A stretch of 64,000 bases of DNA from Aneurinibacillus soli (GCF_002355375.1 NZ_AP017312.1:1071001-1135000), one strand, 5' to 3'; shown: positions 16,365 to 26,050, counted from the stretch's first letter. Made by a program: numbers and translations. Notes: generated by a model not told the origin, from the letters alone.

Positions 16365-17050
16365 AGGAAGTGGATAAAAAGCAGCAAGACAATGTCGTTT
16401 TGTTTCCCGGATCCGGGGAGAGACGGTTCCAGATGGTAGAAGCATCGGTGCTGCGTAGGCTCGATGAGCAAGAAGGGTATGCGGAACGGCTGTGTACGAT
16501 GCTGCATGCTGGTACGGTGGCTGAACAGCTTGCGGCAGTTGAACAGCTTACATATATTTACGATGATGCAACCATTACGGCTCTTCGTTCGTATATAGAA
16601 GGAGAGCGAGGCGATCCGGTCGCTAAGACACTGGCGTTGCGTGCGCTCAAAGAGCAGGGACAGGCGGGGATGATTGGAGTCCGGAAATTCGGTCGTCTGC
16701 TTACTGTAGACATCAGTGAGGTTCCGCTTGATGACGGCGAACTTCCGGTGGGACAGGCTGCGGTAATGCATGAGTTGGAGCGGGTGACTGAAGCACACGA
16801 TGCTTCTGTGCTGCCGCTTGCTCTTCAGTTGTGGACAACCTACTTTTTTATGGCCTATCCTCTTGTGCCAGATGTTGACGCACATGGTGTAGGTGTGTGG
16901 GCTTCGGCCCTTCATTATGCGGTTACAAAGTTGCTCGGAACAGGGCAAACCGTAGAGAGAATCGCAGACCTATATGATGTGGACGGCCAGGCGGTAAGTC
17001 GCTGTTACCAGGAGCTTCAGGCGGTGCCAGGTCTTATATCTGGTGGGTGA
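16361..17050 (+). CDS. Conserved-type hypothetical protein with helical repeats and a C-terminal helix-turn-helix-like segment
   Basis: A 229-residue soluble protein without a sure family assignment. Residues 20-110 look all-helical and HEAT-like (AEQLAAVEQLTYIYDD, AKTLALRALKEQG). The last 60 residues (HYAVTKLLGTGQTVERIADLYDVDGQAVSRCYQEL) resemble a cyclin-like or HTH segment found at the end of some Firmicutes TPR/SEC-C proteins. In B. subtilis the TPR protein gene ysoA lies between ysnB and tig, so this may be a divergent functional counterpart. It is the fourth gene of the rph operon, overlapping the phosphodiesterase by 4 bp. Confidence 0.7.
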   Translation: MKEVDKKQQDNVVLFPGSGERRFQMVEASVLRRLDEQEGYAERLCTMLHAGTVAEQLAAVEQLTYIYDDATITALRSYIEGERGDPVAKTLALRALKEQGQAGMIGVRKFGRLLTVDISEVPLDDGELPVGQAAVMHELERVTEAHDASVLPLALQLWTTYFFMAYPLVPDVDAHGVGVWASALHYAVTKLLGTGQTVERIADLYDVDGQAVSRCYQELQAVPGLISGG

Positions 17051-17092
17051 TTTGCCTTCGGATGGAAAGTGTCACCGGTCAGTTGAAAACCC

Positions 17093-17120
17093 ATTTGATT
17101 ATGATATAATGAAATGGTTA
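17093..17120 (+). promoter_or_regulatory. Sigma-A promoter of tig
   Basis: TTGAAA at 17093-17098 and TATAAT at 17115-17120 are 16 bp apart. Confidence 0.75.
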
Positions 17121-17205
17121 TAATGGCAGGTGTACATAGTGTACGGTTTTTCATGAACAGTAGCACGTGTATTTGTTGATAGGATCTTAGGAGGGGAAAG
17201 CATAA

Positions 17206-18492
17206 ATGAAAGCAACTTGGGAAAAGTTAGAAAATAACCAGGGTGTTCTCACTGTTGAAGTGGAAGAAACTCGGGTTGACAAAGCAATTGATCAAGCATT
17301 TAACAAAGTCGTAAAGAAAATTAACGTACCGGGCTTCCGTAAAGGCAAAGTACCGCGTAAGATTTTCGAAGCGCGTTTCGGAATCGAATCGCTCTATCAG
17401 GATGCACTCGACATCATCCTTCCGGAAGTGTATTCCGAAGCAGTACAAGAGACAGGCATTGATCCGGTTGACCGTCCGGAAGTAGACGTAGAGCAAATGG
17501 GCAAAGGCCAAAAGCTCGTCTTCAAAGCGACTGTTACAGTTAAGCCAGAAGTAAAACTTGGCGATTACAAAGGTCTTGCGGTAGAAGCAAAAGATTTCGC
17601 TGTAACAGATGAAGCGATTGCAGAAGAACTGACAGCGATGCAAAACCGCAGTGCTGAACTGGTTGTTCTCGAAGACGATGCAGCTGTAGCAACTGGCGAC
17701 TTCGCAATCATTGACTTCACAGGTTTTGTAGAAGGGGAAGAATTCGAAGGCGGATCAGCTGAGAACTATCAGCTCGAGATCGGCTCTGGCACATTCATCC
17801 CAGGCTTCGAAGATCAAGTGATCGGCATGAAGAAGGACGAAGAGAAGGACGTTAGCGTCACATTCCCGGAAGACTATCATGCACAAGACCTCGCGGGTGA
17901 GCCGGTTGTTTTCAAAGTGAAAGTAAACGAAATTAAACGCAAAAACCTTCCTGAGCTTGATGATGAATTCGCGAAAGATGTAAGTGAATTCGACACGCTT
18001 GATGAATTGAAAGCGGACATTAAGAATAAACTCGAAGAAAAAGCAAAAGTAGACGCTGAAAACTTCAAAAAAGAATCGCTGATTGAGCAGGCAACAGCTA
18101 ACGCTACAATCGACATTCCAGAAGTTATGGTTGAACAAGAAATCAACCATATGGTGAATGACTTTGCACAGCGCCTTCAATATCAAGGTATGAACCTTGA
18201 CCTGTACTACCAGTTCACAGGCCTTGATGAGGAAAAACTGCGTGACCAGTTCCGTGAAGATGCACAGAAGCGTGTTCGCACATCTCTTGTGCTCGAAGCG
18301 ATTAGCGAAGCGGAAAAAGTAGAAGTAACTGAAGAAGATGTTAATGCTGAGCTTGATGTGATGGCTGAGCAATACAAGCGTTCCGCTGACGAACTTCGCA
18401 AGATTTTCGCAGGCCGTGACGGACTTGCAAGCCTGAACCAAGACATTCGTATGCGTAAGACGATTGATCTTCTTGTAGCAAACAGCAAATAA
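17206..18492 (+). CDS. tig: Trigger factor
   Basis: A ribosome-bound chaperone and prolyl isomerase that meets nascent chains at the exit tunnel. The 428-residue protein has the ribosome-docking loop PGFRKGKVP (near residue 45), a central FKBP-type PPIase domain (about 150-245, including [17 protein letters not shown]) and a long helical C-terminal chaperone domain. ATG 17206 follows TAGGAGGGG. It starts the tig-clpP-clpX block and is closed by its own terminator. Codon use is strongly biased, as in the sdh genes. Confidence 0.97.
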   Translation: MKATWEKLENNQGVLTVEVEETRVDKAIDQAFNKVVKKINVPGFRKGKVPRKIFEARFGIESLYQDALDIILPEVYSEAVQETGIDPVDRPEVDVEQMGKGQKLVFKATVTVKPEVKLGDYKGLAVEAKDFAVTDEAIAEELTAMQNRSAELVVLEDDAAVATGDFAIIDFTGFVEGEEFEGGSAENYQLEIGSGTFIPGFEDQVIGMKKDEEKDVSVTFPEDYHAQDLAGEPVVFKVKVNEIKRKNLPELDDEFAKDVSEFDTLDELKADIKNKLEEKAKVDAENFKKESLIEQATANATIDIPEVMVEQEINHMVNDFAQRLQYQGMNLDLYYQFTGLDEEKLRDQFREDAQKRVRTSLVLEAISEAEKVEVTEEDVNAELDVMAEQYKRSADELRKIFAGRDGLASLNQDIRMRKTIDLLVANSK

Positions 18493-18527
18493 TCGTATAC
18501 TTACCTTTCAGCTATAGAACAAGGCAC

Positions 18528-18557
18528 GATAATTCGTGCCTTGTTTTTCAAACCAAT
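18528..18557 (+). terminator. Terminator of tig
   Basis: AACAAGGCACGA pairs with TCGTGCCTTGTT around a TAAT loop, followed by TTTC. Confidence 0.93.
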
Positions 18558-18590
18558 CATACATAATTTTGAAGGGGGGCTGTATAAGTA

Positions 18591-19181
18591 ATGAGCGTTA
18601 TACCTTATGTTGTTGAAAGCACCAACCGGGGCGAGCGCGCCTATGATATTTATTCCCGTCTCCTAAAGGACCGGATTATTCTACTTGGGTCTGCCATTGA
18701 TGATGATGTGTCAAATGCGATTGTTGCTCAGCTTTTGTTCCTGGCAGCTGAGGATTCGGAAAAAGATATCAGCTTATACATAAACTCTCCCGGCGGATCG
18801 ATTACGTCCGGCATGGCAATCTATGATACGATGCAGTTCATCAAGCCGGATGTGTCGACGATTTGCATGGGCATGGCTGCTAGCATGGGGTCGTTCTTGT
18901 TGATGGCCGGAGCAAAGGGTAAGCGGTATGCGCTTCCGCATAGTGAAGTCATGATTCACCAGCCGCTTGGTGGCATTCGCGGCCAGGCGACAGATATCAA
19001 AATTCACGCGGATTGGATTTTGCGTACGAAGGGGAACTTGAACCAAATCTACGCAGACCGCACCGGCCAGCCGCTCGAAAAAATCGAGCGCGATACCGAC
19101 CGCGACTATTTTATGAGTGCCCTTGAAGCGAAAGAATACGGGTTAATTGATGAAGTCATCACCCGTAATGAACAAAAGTAA
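18591..19181 (+). CDS. clpP: ATP-dependent Clp protease proteolytic subunit
   Basis: ClpP forms the tetradecameric serine protease chamber used with ClpX, ClpC or ClpE. The 196-residue protein has the catalytic Ser in GMAASMGSF (near residue 98), His in MIHQPLGG (near 123) and Asp in the DTDRDYFM region (near 172), plus the N-terminal [19 protein letters not shown]. The ribosome site GAAGGGGGG is at 18571. It lies 11 bp upstream of clpX. In B. subtilis clpP is elsewhere; the tig-clpP-clpX order is like that of clostridia and proteobacteria. No CtsR box was seen upstream. Confidence 0.97.
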   Translation: MSVIPYVVESTNRGERAYDIYSRLLKDRIILLGSAIDDDVSNAIVAQLLFLAAEDSEKDISLYINSPGGSITSGMAIYDTMQFIKPDVSTICMGMAASMGSFLLMAGAKGKRYALPHSEVMIHQPLGGIRGQATDIKIHADWILRTKGNLNQIYADRTGQPLEKIERDTDRDYFMSALEAKEYGLIDEVITRNEQK

Positions 19182-19192
19182 GGGGTGAGTCC

Positions 19193-20467
19193 ATGTTTAA
19201 GTTCAACGATGAAAAAGGTCAGCTGAAATGTTCATTTTGTGGCAAATCTCAGGATCAGGTACGTAAGCTCGTAGCCGGTCCGGGTGTATATATTTGTGAT
19301 GAATGTATTGAACTATGCACTGAAATCGTAGAAGAAGAACTGGGCACGGAAGAGGAAGTTGACCTCAAAGAAATTCCGAAGCCCAAGGAAATTCGCACGT
19401 TCCTTGATGACTATGTCATCGGCCAGGATGAGGCGAAAAAAGCGCTATCTGTAGCGGTATACAATCACTACAAGCGCATCAATACCGGCTCCAAAATTGA
19501 TGATGTAGAGCTTGCGAAGAGCAACATCCTCATGCTTGGACCGACAGGTAGCGGGAAAACTCTGCTGGCGCAAACAATGGCGCGCATTTTGAATGTGCCG
19601 TTTGCGATTGCGGATGCAACATCGCTTACCGAGGCTGGTTATGTTGGAGAAGATGTGGAGAACATTCTCCTCAAGCTGATTCAGGCAGCTGATTATGATG
19701 TAGAGAAGGCTGAGCGTGGCATCATCTACATTGATGAGATTGATAAAGTAGCCCGCAAATCGGAAAATCCGTCGATTACACGCGACGTATCCGGTGAAGG
19801 GGTACAGCAGGCGCTCTTGAAAATTCTGGAGGGCACGGTTGCCAGTGTGCCGCCGCAGGGTGGACGCAAGCATCCGCACCAGGAATTCATTCAAATCGAC
19901 ACATCGAACATTTTGTTCATCGTCGGTGGTGCCTTTGATGGTATTGAATCGCTTATCAAACGTCGTGTTGGTAAGAAAGTCATCGGATTTGGAGCAGATA
20001 TTGAATCCGGTACAAAAGATATGAAATCCGGCGAGTTCCTGCAAAAGGTACTTCCAGAAGACCTGCTTAAGTTCGGTCTTATTCCGGAGTTCGTTGGCCG
20101 TCTTCCGGTCATTACAACATTGGAACCACTTGATGAACCAGCACTGATTCGTATTTTGACAGAGCCAAAAAATGCGCTTGTTAAACAGTATCAGAAGCTG
20201 CTGGAAATGGACGAAGCCGAGCTTGAGTTTACAGACAGTGCTCTGCACGAGATTGCAAAAGAAGCAATCAAGCGTAACACGGGCGCGCGCGGTCTGCGCT
20301 CTATCATCGAGGGCATCATGCTCGATATCATGTTTGACCTGCCGTCCCGTGATGACATCGTGAAGTGCGTCATTACCGAAGAGACCGTCAAACAAAAGAG
20401 CAACCCTGAGCTGTACAACAATCAGGGCAAAATCGAATCACCAAAGACAAAAACAGCAAGCGCGTAA
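19193..20467 (+). CDS. clpX: ATP-dependent Clp protease ATP-binding subunit ClpX
   Basis: This AAA+ unfoldase delivers tagged proteins to ClpP. The 424-residue protein starts with a C4 zinc-binding domain (CSFCGKS and CDECIELC) for substrate and adaptor recognition, followed by Walker A GPTGSGKT (near residue 117), Walker B IIYIDEID, the pore loop GYVGED, sensor motifs and the IGF loop (KKVIGFGAD) that docks on ClpP. AAGGGGTGAG precedes ATG. The only clear terminator downstream is more than 300 bp away, beyond palindromic element A, so the mRNA probably carries that element as 3' UTR. Confidence 0.97.
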   Translation: MFKFNDEKGQLKCSFCGKSQDQVRKLVAGPGVYICDECIELCTEIVEEELGTEEEVDLKEIPKPKEIRTFLDDYVIGQDEAKKALSVAVYNHYKRINTGSKIDDVELAKSNILMLGPTGSGKTLLAQTMARILNVPFAIADATSLTEAGYVGEDVENILLKLIQAADYDVEKAERGIIYIDEIDKVARKSENPSITRDVSGEGVQQALLKILEGTVASVPPQGGRKHPHQEFIQIDTSNILFIVGGAFDGIESLIKRRVGKKVIGFGADIESGTKDMKSGEFLQKVLPEDLLKFGLIPEFVGRLPVITTLEPLDEPALIRILTEPKNALVKQYQKLLEMDEAELEFTDSALHEIAKEAIKRNTGARGLRSIIEGIMLDIMFDLPSRDDIVKCVITEETVKQKSNPELYNNQGKIESPKTKTASA

Positions 20468-20511
20468 TTGCAGCATAGTTTTTTAAGAACGAGATCAGCG
20501 AAATGTAGTGG

Positions 20512-20718
20512 GGGAGCAGGGAGAAGAGAAGTGCGTCACTTCTTTATGTGCTACAAAGAAGCGATAACTGGTCGCTCCAGGAGTCCGGCAGACTTGCCCG
20601 CAAAGCGCAAGCCAGGGCAGCTTCACATAGAAGCCTGCGGGCAAAAGCTCGTCTGCCAGCCCCCTTCCACTGGGCGAGCACATAAAACAGTTCCTTACTT
20701 TCTCTTCTCCCCGCTCCC
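20512..20718 (+). repeat. Long palindromic element A (about 207 bp)
   Basis: The ends form a 19-bp inverted repeat with one mismatch (20512-20530 against 20700-20718). Inner helices are TTTATGTGCT 20543-20552 with 20677-20686, GGCAGAC 20587-20593 with GTCTGCC 20651-20657, and TTGCCCGC 20594-20601 with GCGGGCAA 20637-20644, leaving a loop of about 35 bases. On the plus strand it is homologous to the minus strand of element B at 20888-21093, with the central 65 bases matching at 52 positions without gaps. It lies between clpX and its terminator. The open frame across it (20468-20836) has no ribosome site and is probably not coding. Confidence 0.85.
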
Positions 20719-20787
20719 AACACAGTTTGCTGTCTATTTCCTTAAAAACTTACGCTTCAACCTTATGCAAGAAGAATCAAAGAAGAG

Positions 20788-20824
20788 AAAAGCGTCCCAT
20801 CGCATGTGGGACGCTTTTTTTCTT
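20788..20824 (+). terminator. Terminator downstream of clpX and element A
   Basis: AAAAGCGTCCCA at 20788-20799 pairs with TGGGACGCTTTT at 20807-20818, followed by more T residues. It lies between the two palindromes, 321 bp after the clpX stop. Confidence 0.93.
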
Positions 20825-20887
20825 TTGTTTTTATAAAGCAAAAGCATATGTAAGATGTGCTTAAAATGGAAGTGAACAAAGTTACGT

Positions 20888-21093
20888 TTGGAGCAGCGGA
20901 GCGGAAATCAGGGAACGCCTTTACGCGACTACATAGCGGAGGAAGAACGGTAAACGTGCCTTTGCCCGCAATCTTCTAGGAGAAGCTTCTCTGGCCTGCA
21001 CTTTGCGGGCGAGTTTACCGGGCTTACGGAGCGGACAGTCTCTACTTCTTGTAAGCGTAACAAAGTGACAGGATTTCCGCTCCGCTGCTCCAA
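20888..21093 (-). repeat. Long palindromic element B (about 206 bp)
   Basis: The ends are a perfect 22-bp inverted repeat (20888-20909 against 21072-21093; core GGAGCAGCGGAGCGGAAATC). Inner helices are GGTAAAC 20949-20955 with GTTTACC 21013-21019, and GCCCGCAA 20964-20971 with TTGCGGGC 21003-21010, plus an apical CTTCT/AGAAG hairpin. It is a second, inverted copy of the family represented by element A, 169 bp away. It lies outside the clpX terminator and upstream of the lonB promoter. No transposase and no obvious target-site duplication were seen. Confidence 0.85.
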
Positions 21094-21153
21094 TCACCAT
21101 ACTTAGTCTGGCTACCACTCTTTTTTAAACTGGCACCACACATAGCTCACTCC

Positions 21154-21182
21154 GTTTATTCCCGATTCGGTTCGGCAATAAT
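21154..21182 (+). promoter_or_regulatory. Putative sigma-F (forespore) promoter of lonB
   Basis: GTTTA at 21154-21158, a 15-bp spacer and GGCAATAAT at 21174-21182 match the sigma-F consensus (GYWTA, N15, GGNNANANT) at every defined position. lonB is sigma-F-controlled in B. subtilis. The predicted start is about 45 bp upstream of the lonB ATG. Confidence 0.7.
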
Positions 21183-21232
21183 ACACCTAAGATAATGTGA
21201 GAAATCGTATTTTTTACATGTGGGAGGAAACT

Positions 21233-22915
21233 ATGAACTGGACAATAATATTCACGCTTATTCAGGTGTTTTTTGCCGTGATTATCGGAACATACTTCTG
21301 GAACTTGCTGAAAAACCAGCGCAATAACAAAACAACAATTGATCGGGAATCACGCAAGGAGATGGAGCAGTTACGCAAGCTTCGTTCGATTTCATTGTCC
21401 GAGCCGCTTGCTGAGAAAACGCGCCCGGCAAGCCTTGCCGATATGGTGGGCCAGGAAGATGGCATTCGTGCGCTACGTGCCGCCCTGTGTGGGCCGAATC
21501 CACAGCACGTACTGATATATGGTCCACCTGGTGTCGGCAAAACAGCGGCCGCCCGTGTCATTCTGGAAGAAGCAAAAAGACAACCTGGATCTCCATTCAC
21601 ATTCGAATCGGTCTTTACCGAACTTGATGCGACGACAGCTCGATTTGATGAGCGTGGCATCGCTGACCCGTTGATTGGCTCTGTGCATGACCCAATCTAT
21701 CAAGGGGCTGGCGCGATGGGACAGGCAGGGATTCCGCAGCCGAAGCCGGGAGCTGTGACCAAAGCACACGGTGGAATACTATTTATTGATGAGATCGGGG
21801 AGTTGCATCCGATTCAGCTAAACAAATTACTGAAGGTGCTCGAAGACCGGAAAGTAGTGCTTGAGAGTGCGTATTACAGCGACGAGAATCAGCAAATACC
21901 GAAGCACATTCATGATATATTCCAGAATGGCTTGCCTGCTGACTTTCGTCTGGTTGGTGCGACGACACGGACGCCGGAGGAATTACCACCTGCCCTTCGT
22001 TCTCGCTGTCTCGAAATTTTCTTCCGTTCTTTAACGCAGACCGAAGTGGTTGAAATCACTAGAAAAGCCGTAAAGAAAATGAAGATGGACGCAGACGATA
22101 CAGCGATTGCGTATTTATCTCACTATGCGACAAATGGACGGGAAGCTGTTAACATGGTACAAATTGCGGCTGGCTTGGCCATTACCGAGCAACGTTCATG
22201 CATTACGCGTTCTGATATCGAATGGGTAGTAAACAGCAGTCAGAAATCACCACGATCTGACAAAAAAGTGCTCGGTGGTGCGTATGTCGGGTTCGTAAAC
22301 GGATTGGCTGTATACGGTCCGAATATGGGAGCACTGCTTGAAATTGAAGTAACGGCGTCCAAAGCAACAGTACCAGGTGCAGGAACGGTAACGGTAACCG
22401 GAGTCGTCGATGAAGAAGAAATGGGAGGTAAGGGGCGGACGTTACGCCGTCGCTCCATGGCACGAGGTTCTTTGGATAATGTGCTTACGGTATTGCGTCG
22501 CTACGGGATCGCTACGCATGATTATGTTTTGCACGTTAACTTTCCAGGAGGTGCACCAGTAGACGGCCCTTCAGCGGGCATTGCAATGGCTACGGCAATT
22601 TATTCGGCGATTACTGAACAGCCGGTGGATAACTATGTGGCGATGACTGGTGAGATCGGGATTCATGGAACGGTGAAGCCTGTCGGGGGCGTGGCGGCTA
22701 AAGTTGAAGCAGCTCGCCATGCCGGTGTGAAAAAAGTGCTTGTGCCAAAAGAGAACTGGCAGGATATTTTTGCAGCGATGAAAGACATTCGTGTGATTGC
22801 AGTTGAACAGATGGAGGATGTATTCAAATATGCGTTTATACCACAAGAACAGATGGAATCCGCAGAAGTCCCGTTGCTTCAGCCGAACGAAGTGTTCAAT
22901 CCTCCTGCCTTTTAG
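21233..22915 (+). CDS. lonB: ATP-dependent protease LonB (forespore type)
   Basis: LonB is the shorter, membrane-anchored Lon homologue, forespore-expressed in Bacillus. The 560-residue protein has an N-terminal transmembrane helix (about residues 4-22, IIFTLIQVFFAVIIGTYFW), an AAA+ domain ([24 protein letters not shown]) and a C-terminal Ser-Lys protease domain (GPSAGIAMATAIYS, with Lys in KKVLVPKENW or the preceding GGVAAKVEAA helix). ATG 21233 is set by GGGAGG. A putative sigma-F promoter lies upstream. lonA follows, as in B. subtilis, but with its own vegetative promoter. Confidence 0.95.
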   Translation: MNWTIIFTLIQVFFAVIIGTYFWNLLKNQRNNKTTIDRESRKEMEQLRKLRSISLSEPLAEKTRPASLADMVGQEDGIRALRAALCGPNPQHVLIYGPPGVGKTAAARVILEEAKRQPGSPFTFESVFTELDATTARFDERGIADPLIGSVHDPIYQGAGAMGQAGIPQPKPGAVTKAHGGILFIDEIGELHPIQLNKLLKVLEDRKVVLESAYYSDENQQIPKHIHDIFQNGLPADFRLVGATTRTPEELPPALRSRCLEIFFRSLTQTEVVEITRKAVKKMKMDADDTAIAYLSHYATNGREAVNMVQIAAGLAITEQRSCITRSDIEWVVNSSQKSPRSDKKVLGGAYVGFVNGLAVYGPNMGALLEIEVTASKATVPGAGTVTVTGVVDEEEMGGKGRTLRRRSMARGSLDNVLTVLRRYGIATHDYVLHVNFPGGAPVDGPSAGIAMATAIYSAITEQPVDNYVAMTGEIGIHGTVKPVGGVAAKVEAARHAGVKKVLVPKENWQDIFAAMKDIRVIAVEQMEDVFKYAFIPQEQMESAEVPLLQPNEVFNPPAF

Positions 22916-22940
22916 TGAACATTGTCCAGTGTTGCATGAT

Positions 22941-22969
22941 TAGACATTATAGGGCACATACGATACAAT
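22941..22969 (+). promoter_or_regulatory. Sigma-A promoter of lonA
   Basis: TAGACA at 22941-22946 and TACAAT at 22964-22969 are 17 bp apart. No CtsR or CIRCE operator was found near it. Confidence 0.65.
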
Positions 22970-23040
22970 AAAACGAAGGTAAAATGCTGTAGGAGTCCCC
23001 ATTTAATGGAGTAAGATACATAAAATTGGAGGTAGAGTAG

Positions 23041-25374
23041 ATGGGAACAAATGAAAAAGAGAGACAAATCCCTCTTCTTCCATTGCGCGGCCTGCTTGTG
23101 TTTCCAGGAATGGTACTTCATCTGGATGTCGGGCGCGCCAAATCCGTTAAAGCGCTTGAAAAAGCAATGGTTGATGATAACTTGATTCTTTTATCCACAC
23201 AGGAAGAAGTACATATAGAGGAACCGGAGAAGGATCAGATTTTCGTAATTGGTACAGTAGCACGCGTAAAGCAAATGCTAAAGCTGCCGAATGGAACGAT
23301 TCGCGTACTTGTGGAAGGAACAGGGCGTGCTAGAATAGAAGAGTTTTTGCAAGAAGAGGAGTATTTTGAAGTTCAGGTCTCCTATGTTGATGAGAACGAG
23401 GAGCGAACACCAGAGATAGAAGCGCTGATGCGTACGGTGTTAGCTAACTTCGAGCAGTATATTACGCTTTCTAAAAAGATTATCCCTGAGACATTTGCGT
23501 CAGTGGCCGACATTAACGAACCGGGACGCCTGGCGGATATTATTACGTCTCATCTGCCGCTCAAAATTCGCGACAAACAGGACATTCTTGAGACAATTGC
23601 TATACAAGATCGTTTGGAAAAGTTGCTTAGCATTTTGAACAATGAGCGGGAAGTACTCGAACTTGAGCGCAAGATCGGGCAGCGCGTCAAGAAGCAGATG
23701 GAGAAAACGCAGAAGGAATACTACCTTCGCGAACAGATGAAAGCCATCCAGAAAGAGCTGGGCGACAAAGAAGGGCGTGCAGGTGAGGTAGAGGAACTAC
23801 GCCGCAAGCTGGACGAGTCTGGTGCGCCGGAGAATATCGTGGCCAAAGTGGAACGTGAGCTTGAACGGCTAGAGAAGATGCCTTCGACCAGTGCGGAAGG
23901 CAGCGTGATTCGCACGTACATCGACTGGTTACTTGCCATTCCGTGGACGAAACGTACGGAAGACAATCTTGATCTGCATAATGCAGAGACTGTGCTCGAT
24001 GAAGATCATTTCGGTCTTGAAAAGGCAAAAGAGCGAGTACTTGAATATCTTGCAGTTCAAAAGCTTGTGAACAAGCTGAAAGGACCGATCCTGTGCCTGG
24101 TTGGACCACCTGGTGTCGGGAAGACATCACTTGCTCGTTCCGTAGCGCGTGCGCTTAATCGTGAGTTCGTTCGCATTTCGCTTGGCGGTGTACGGGATGA
24201 AGCTGAAATTCGTGGTCACCGCCGTACATACGTTGGAGCGATGCCGGGTCGTATCATTCAAGGGATGAAAACAGCAGGCACAGTCAATCCCGTTTTCTTA
24301 CTCGATGAGATTGACAAAATGGCCATGGACTTCCGGGGTGATCCGGGTGCTGCCCTGCTCGAAGTGCTCGATCCGAATCAAAATGATACTTTTAGCGATC
24401 ACTACATTGAAGAGCCATACGATCTATCATCGGTTATGTTTATTACAACCGCGAATGCGGTGCATACGATTCCACGTCCGCTGCTTGACCGGATGGAAAT
24501 GTTGTATATTCCAGGTTATACTGAGATTGAGAAGCTAAAAATTTGTCAGGATTACTTGCTTCCGAAGCAGATGGAATCGCATGGGCTCGGTCGTGACAAA
24601 CTGCAAGTCAATGAAGAATCACTTAGTAAAGTCATTCGATTGTACACACGTGAAGCCGGGGTGCGCAATCTGAATCGTATGATGGAGACAATTTGTCGCA
24701 AAGCCGCTCGTATGATCGTAGCAGGTACGAAGAAGAAAGTGGTTGTGACAGGCAATACGCTTGAAAATCTGCTTGGTAAGCCGAGATTCCGTTATGGCAT
24801 GGCGGAGCAGGAAGATCAGGTAGGGGCGGTAACAGGACTGGCCTGGACGGAAGCAGGCGGGGATACGCTGACGATTGAAGTATCTGTTGTGCCAGGCAAA
24901 GGCAAATTGACGCTCACCGGTAAGCTTGGCGATGTAATGAAAGAGTCTGCCCAGGCTGCGTTCAGTTACATTCGTTCCCGTTCTAAGGAGCTTGGGATTG
25001 ATCCGGAATTCCATGAGAAGAATGACATTCACATTCATGTTCCGGAAGGTGCAATCCCAAAAGACGGTCCATCTGCAGGTATTACGATGGCCACAGCGCT
25101 TGTGTCCGTATTAAGCAATACCCCGGTATCGCGTACAGTAGGCATGACCGGAGAAATTACGCTGCGCGGACGTGTACTGCCGATCGGTGGTCTGAAAGAG
25201 AAAGCGCTAGCTGCTCACCGTGCCGGGCTGCAAACAGTAATCATGCCAAAAGATAATGTGCGGGATATTGATGATATTCCAGAAAGTGTGCGTCAGGATC
25301 TCAAGTTTATCCCGGTTGAACATCTCGATCAGGTACTTGATGTGGCGCTGTTAAAAAAGGTGGCTCATTCATGA
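23041..25374 (+). CDS. lonA: ATP-dependent protease La (LonA)
   Basis: LonA is the hexameric cytosolic AAA+ serine protease for misfolded and regulatory proteins. The 777-residue protein has the N-terminal substrate domain ([15 protein letters not shown]-like start), a coiled-coil region (about 190-270), AAA+ motifs ([24 protein letters not shown]) and the protease domain with catalytic Ser in [14 protein letters not shown] and Lys in [24 protein letters not shown] at 23026 sets ATG 23041. It overlaps engB by 4 bp (ATGA). Confidence 0.97.
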   Translation: MGTNEKERQIPLLPLRGLLVFPGMVLHLDVGRAKSVKALEKAMVDDNLILLSTQEEVHIEEPEKDQIFVIGTVARVKQMLKLPNGTIRVLVEGTGRARIEEFLQEEEYFEVQVSYVDENEERTPEIEALMRTVLANFEQYITLSKKIIPETFASVADINEPGRLADIITSHLPLKIRDKQDILETIAIQDRLEKLLSILNNEREVLELERKIGQRVKKQMEKTQKEYYLREQMKAIQKELGDKEGRAGEVEELRRKLDESGAPENIVAKVERELERLEKMPSTSAEGSVIRTYIDWLLAIPWTKRTEDNLDLHNAETVLDEDHFGLEKAKERVLEYLAVQKLVNKLKGPILCLVGPPGVGKTSLARSVARALNREFVRISLGGVRDEAEIRGHRRTYVGAMPGRIIQGMKTAGTVNPVFLLDEIDKMAMDFRGDPGAALLEVLDPNQNDTFSDHYIEEPYDLSSVMFITTANAVHTIPRPLLDRMEMLYIPGYTEIEKLKICQDYLLPKQMESHGLGRDKLQVNEESLSKVIRLYTREAGVRNLNRMMETICRKAARMIVAGTKKKVVVTGNTLENLLGKPRFRYGMAEQEDQVGAVTGLAWTEAGGDTLTIEVSVVPGKGKLTLTGKLGDVMKESAQAAFSYIRSRSKELGIDPEFHEKNDIHIHVPEGAIPKDGPSAGITMATALVSVLSNTPVSRTVGMTGEITLRGRVLPIGGLKEKALAAHRAGLQTVIMPKDNVRDIDDIPESVRQDLKFIPVEHLDQVLDVALLKKVAHS

Positions 25375-26006
25375 AAGTAACACAGGCTGAATTTGTAATC
25401 AGTGCTGTATCTCCAAAGCAGTACCCGCATGGCACCCTGCCAGAATTCGCCTTGGCAGGGCGTTCTAATGTCGGGAAATCATCGTTTATTAACAAGATGA
25501 TCAATCGCAAAAATCTGGCACGGACATCGTCGAAGCCAGGGAAGACACAGACGCTGAACTATTATTTGATTAACAAGGACTTATATTTTGTAGATTTGCC
25601 GGGATACGGCTATGCCAAAGTTTCCAAGACGGAGAAAGAAAAATGGGGCAAGATGATGGAGGAGTACCTTCAGACGCGAGAGCCGCTGCGGGCTGTTCTG
25701 CAAATTGTCGACATTCGCCACTCTCCGACGAAAGACGACCAGGCCATGTATGAATACTTGAAGCACTTCGGGATTCCAGTTGTAGTCATTGCTACCAAAG
25801 CGGATAAAATTCCGAAGGGCAAATGGCAGAAGCATCTGAAAGAAGTGCGTACCGTGCTTAACATGGACCCGGCTGATGAACTGATTTTGTTCTCTGCTGA
25901 AAACGGGCATGGAAAAGACGAAGCATGGAAAGCGATCCTCGCACGGGCGAAGGCCAAGCCAAAAGTTCAGCCGGAAGAGGAACAGCAGGTAGAAGACGAG
26001 ATGTAA
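25371..26006 (+). CDS. engB: Ribosome biogenesis GTPase EngB (YsxC)
   Basis: An essential TRAFAC-class GTPase needed for late assembly of the 50S subunit. The 211-residue protein shows G1 [11 protein letters not shown]2 Thr in SSKPGKTQ, G3 [11 protein letters not shown]4 TKADK and G5 FSAENG. It is translationally coupled to lonA (ATGA overlap), exactly as lonA-ysxC in B. subtilis. The C-terminal tail is acidic and Gln/Glu-rich. Confidence 0.96.
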   Translation: MKVTQAEFVISAVSPKQYPHGTLPEFALAGRSNVGKSSFINKMINRKNLARTSSKPGKTQTLNYYLINKDLYFVDLPGYGYAKVSKTEKEKWGKMMEEYLQTREPLRAVLQIVDIRHSPTKDDQAMYEYLKHFGIPVVVIATKADKIPKGKWQKHLKEVRTVLNMDPADELILFSAENGHGKDEAWKAILARAKAKPKVQPEEEQQVEDEM

Positions 26007-26018
26007 TACGATTCATGT

Positions 26019-26050
26019 AAAAAGCCGAAGCGCATTTGCTTCGGCTTTTT
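26019..26050. terminator. Bidirectional terminator between engB and the DMT transporter gene
   Basis: AAAAAGCCGAAGC and GCTTCGGCTTTTT form a perfect stem with A and T tracts on opposite flanks, located between convergent genes. Confidence 0.95.

Noticed and set aside
17755-18441. 228-codon open frame opposite tig
   Set aside because: It is an antisense shadow of the Glu/Lys-rich tig gene; no start signal was seen.
18493-18590. CtsR or CIRCE operator upstream of clpP
   Set aside because: No GGTCAAANANGGTCAAA-like repeat or TTAGCACTC inverted repeat is present here or upstream of lonA.
20468-20836. 122-codon open frame directly after clpX
   Set aside because: It runs through palindromic element A and the terminator, has no ribosome site, and the sequence constraint there is explained by helices.
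20504-21100. Insertion sequence or CRISPR-like repeat between clpX and lonB
   Set aside because: There is no transposase, no convincing target-site duplication and no regular spacer pattern. The two units are inverted palindromes, so they are reported as a repeat family instead.
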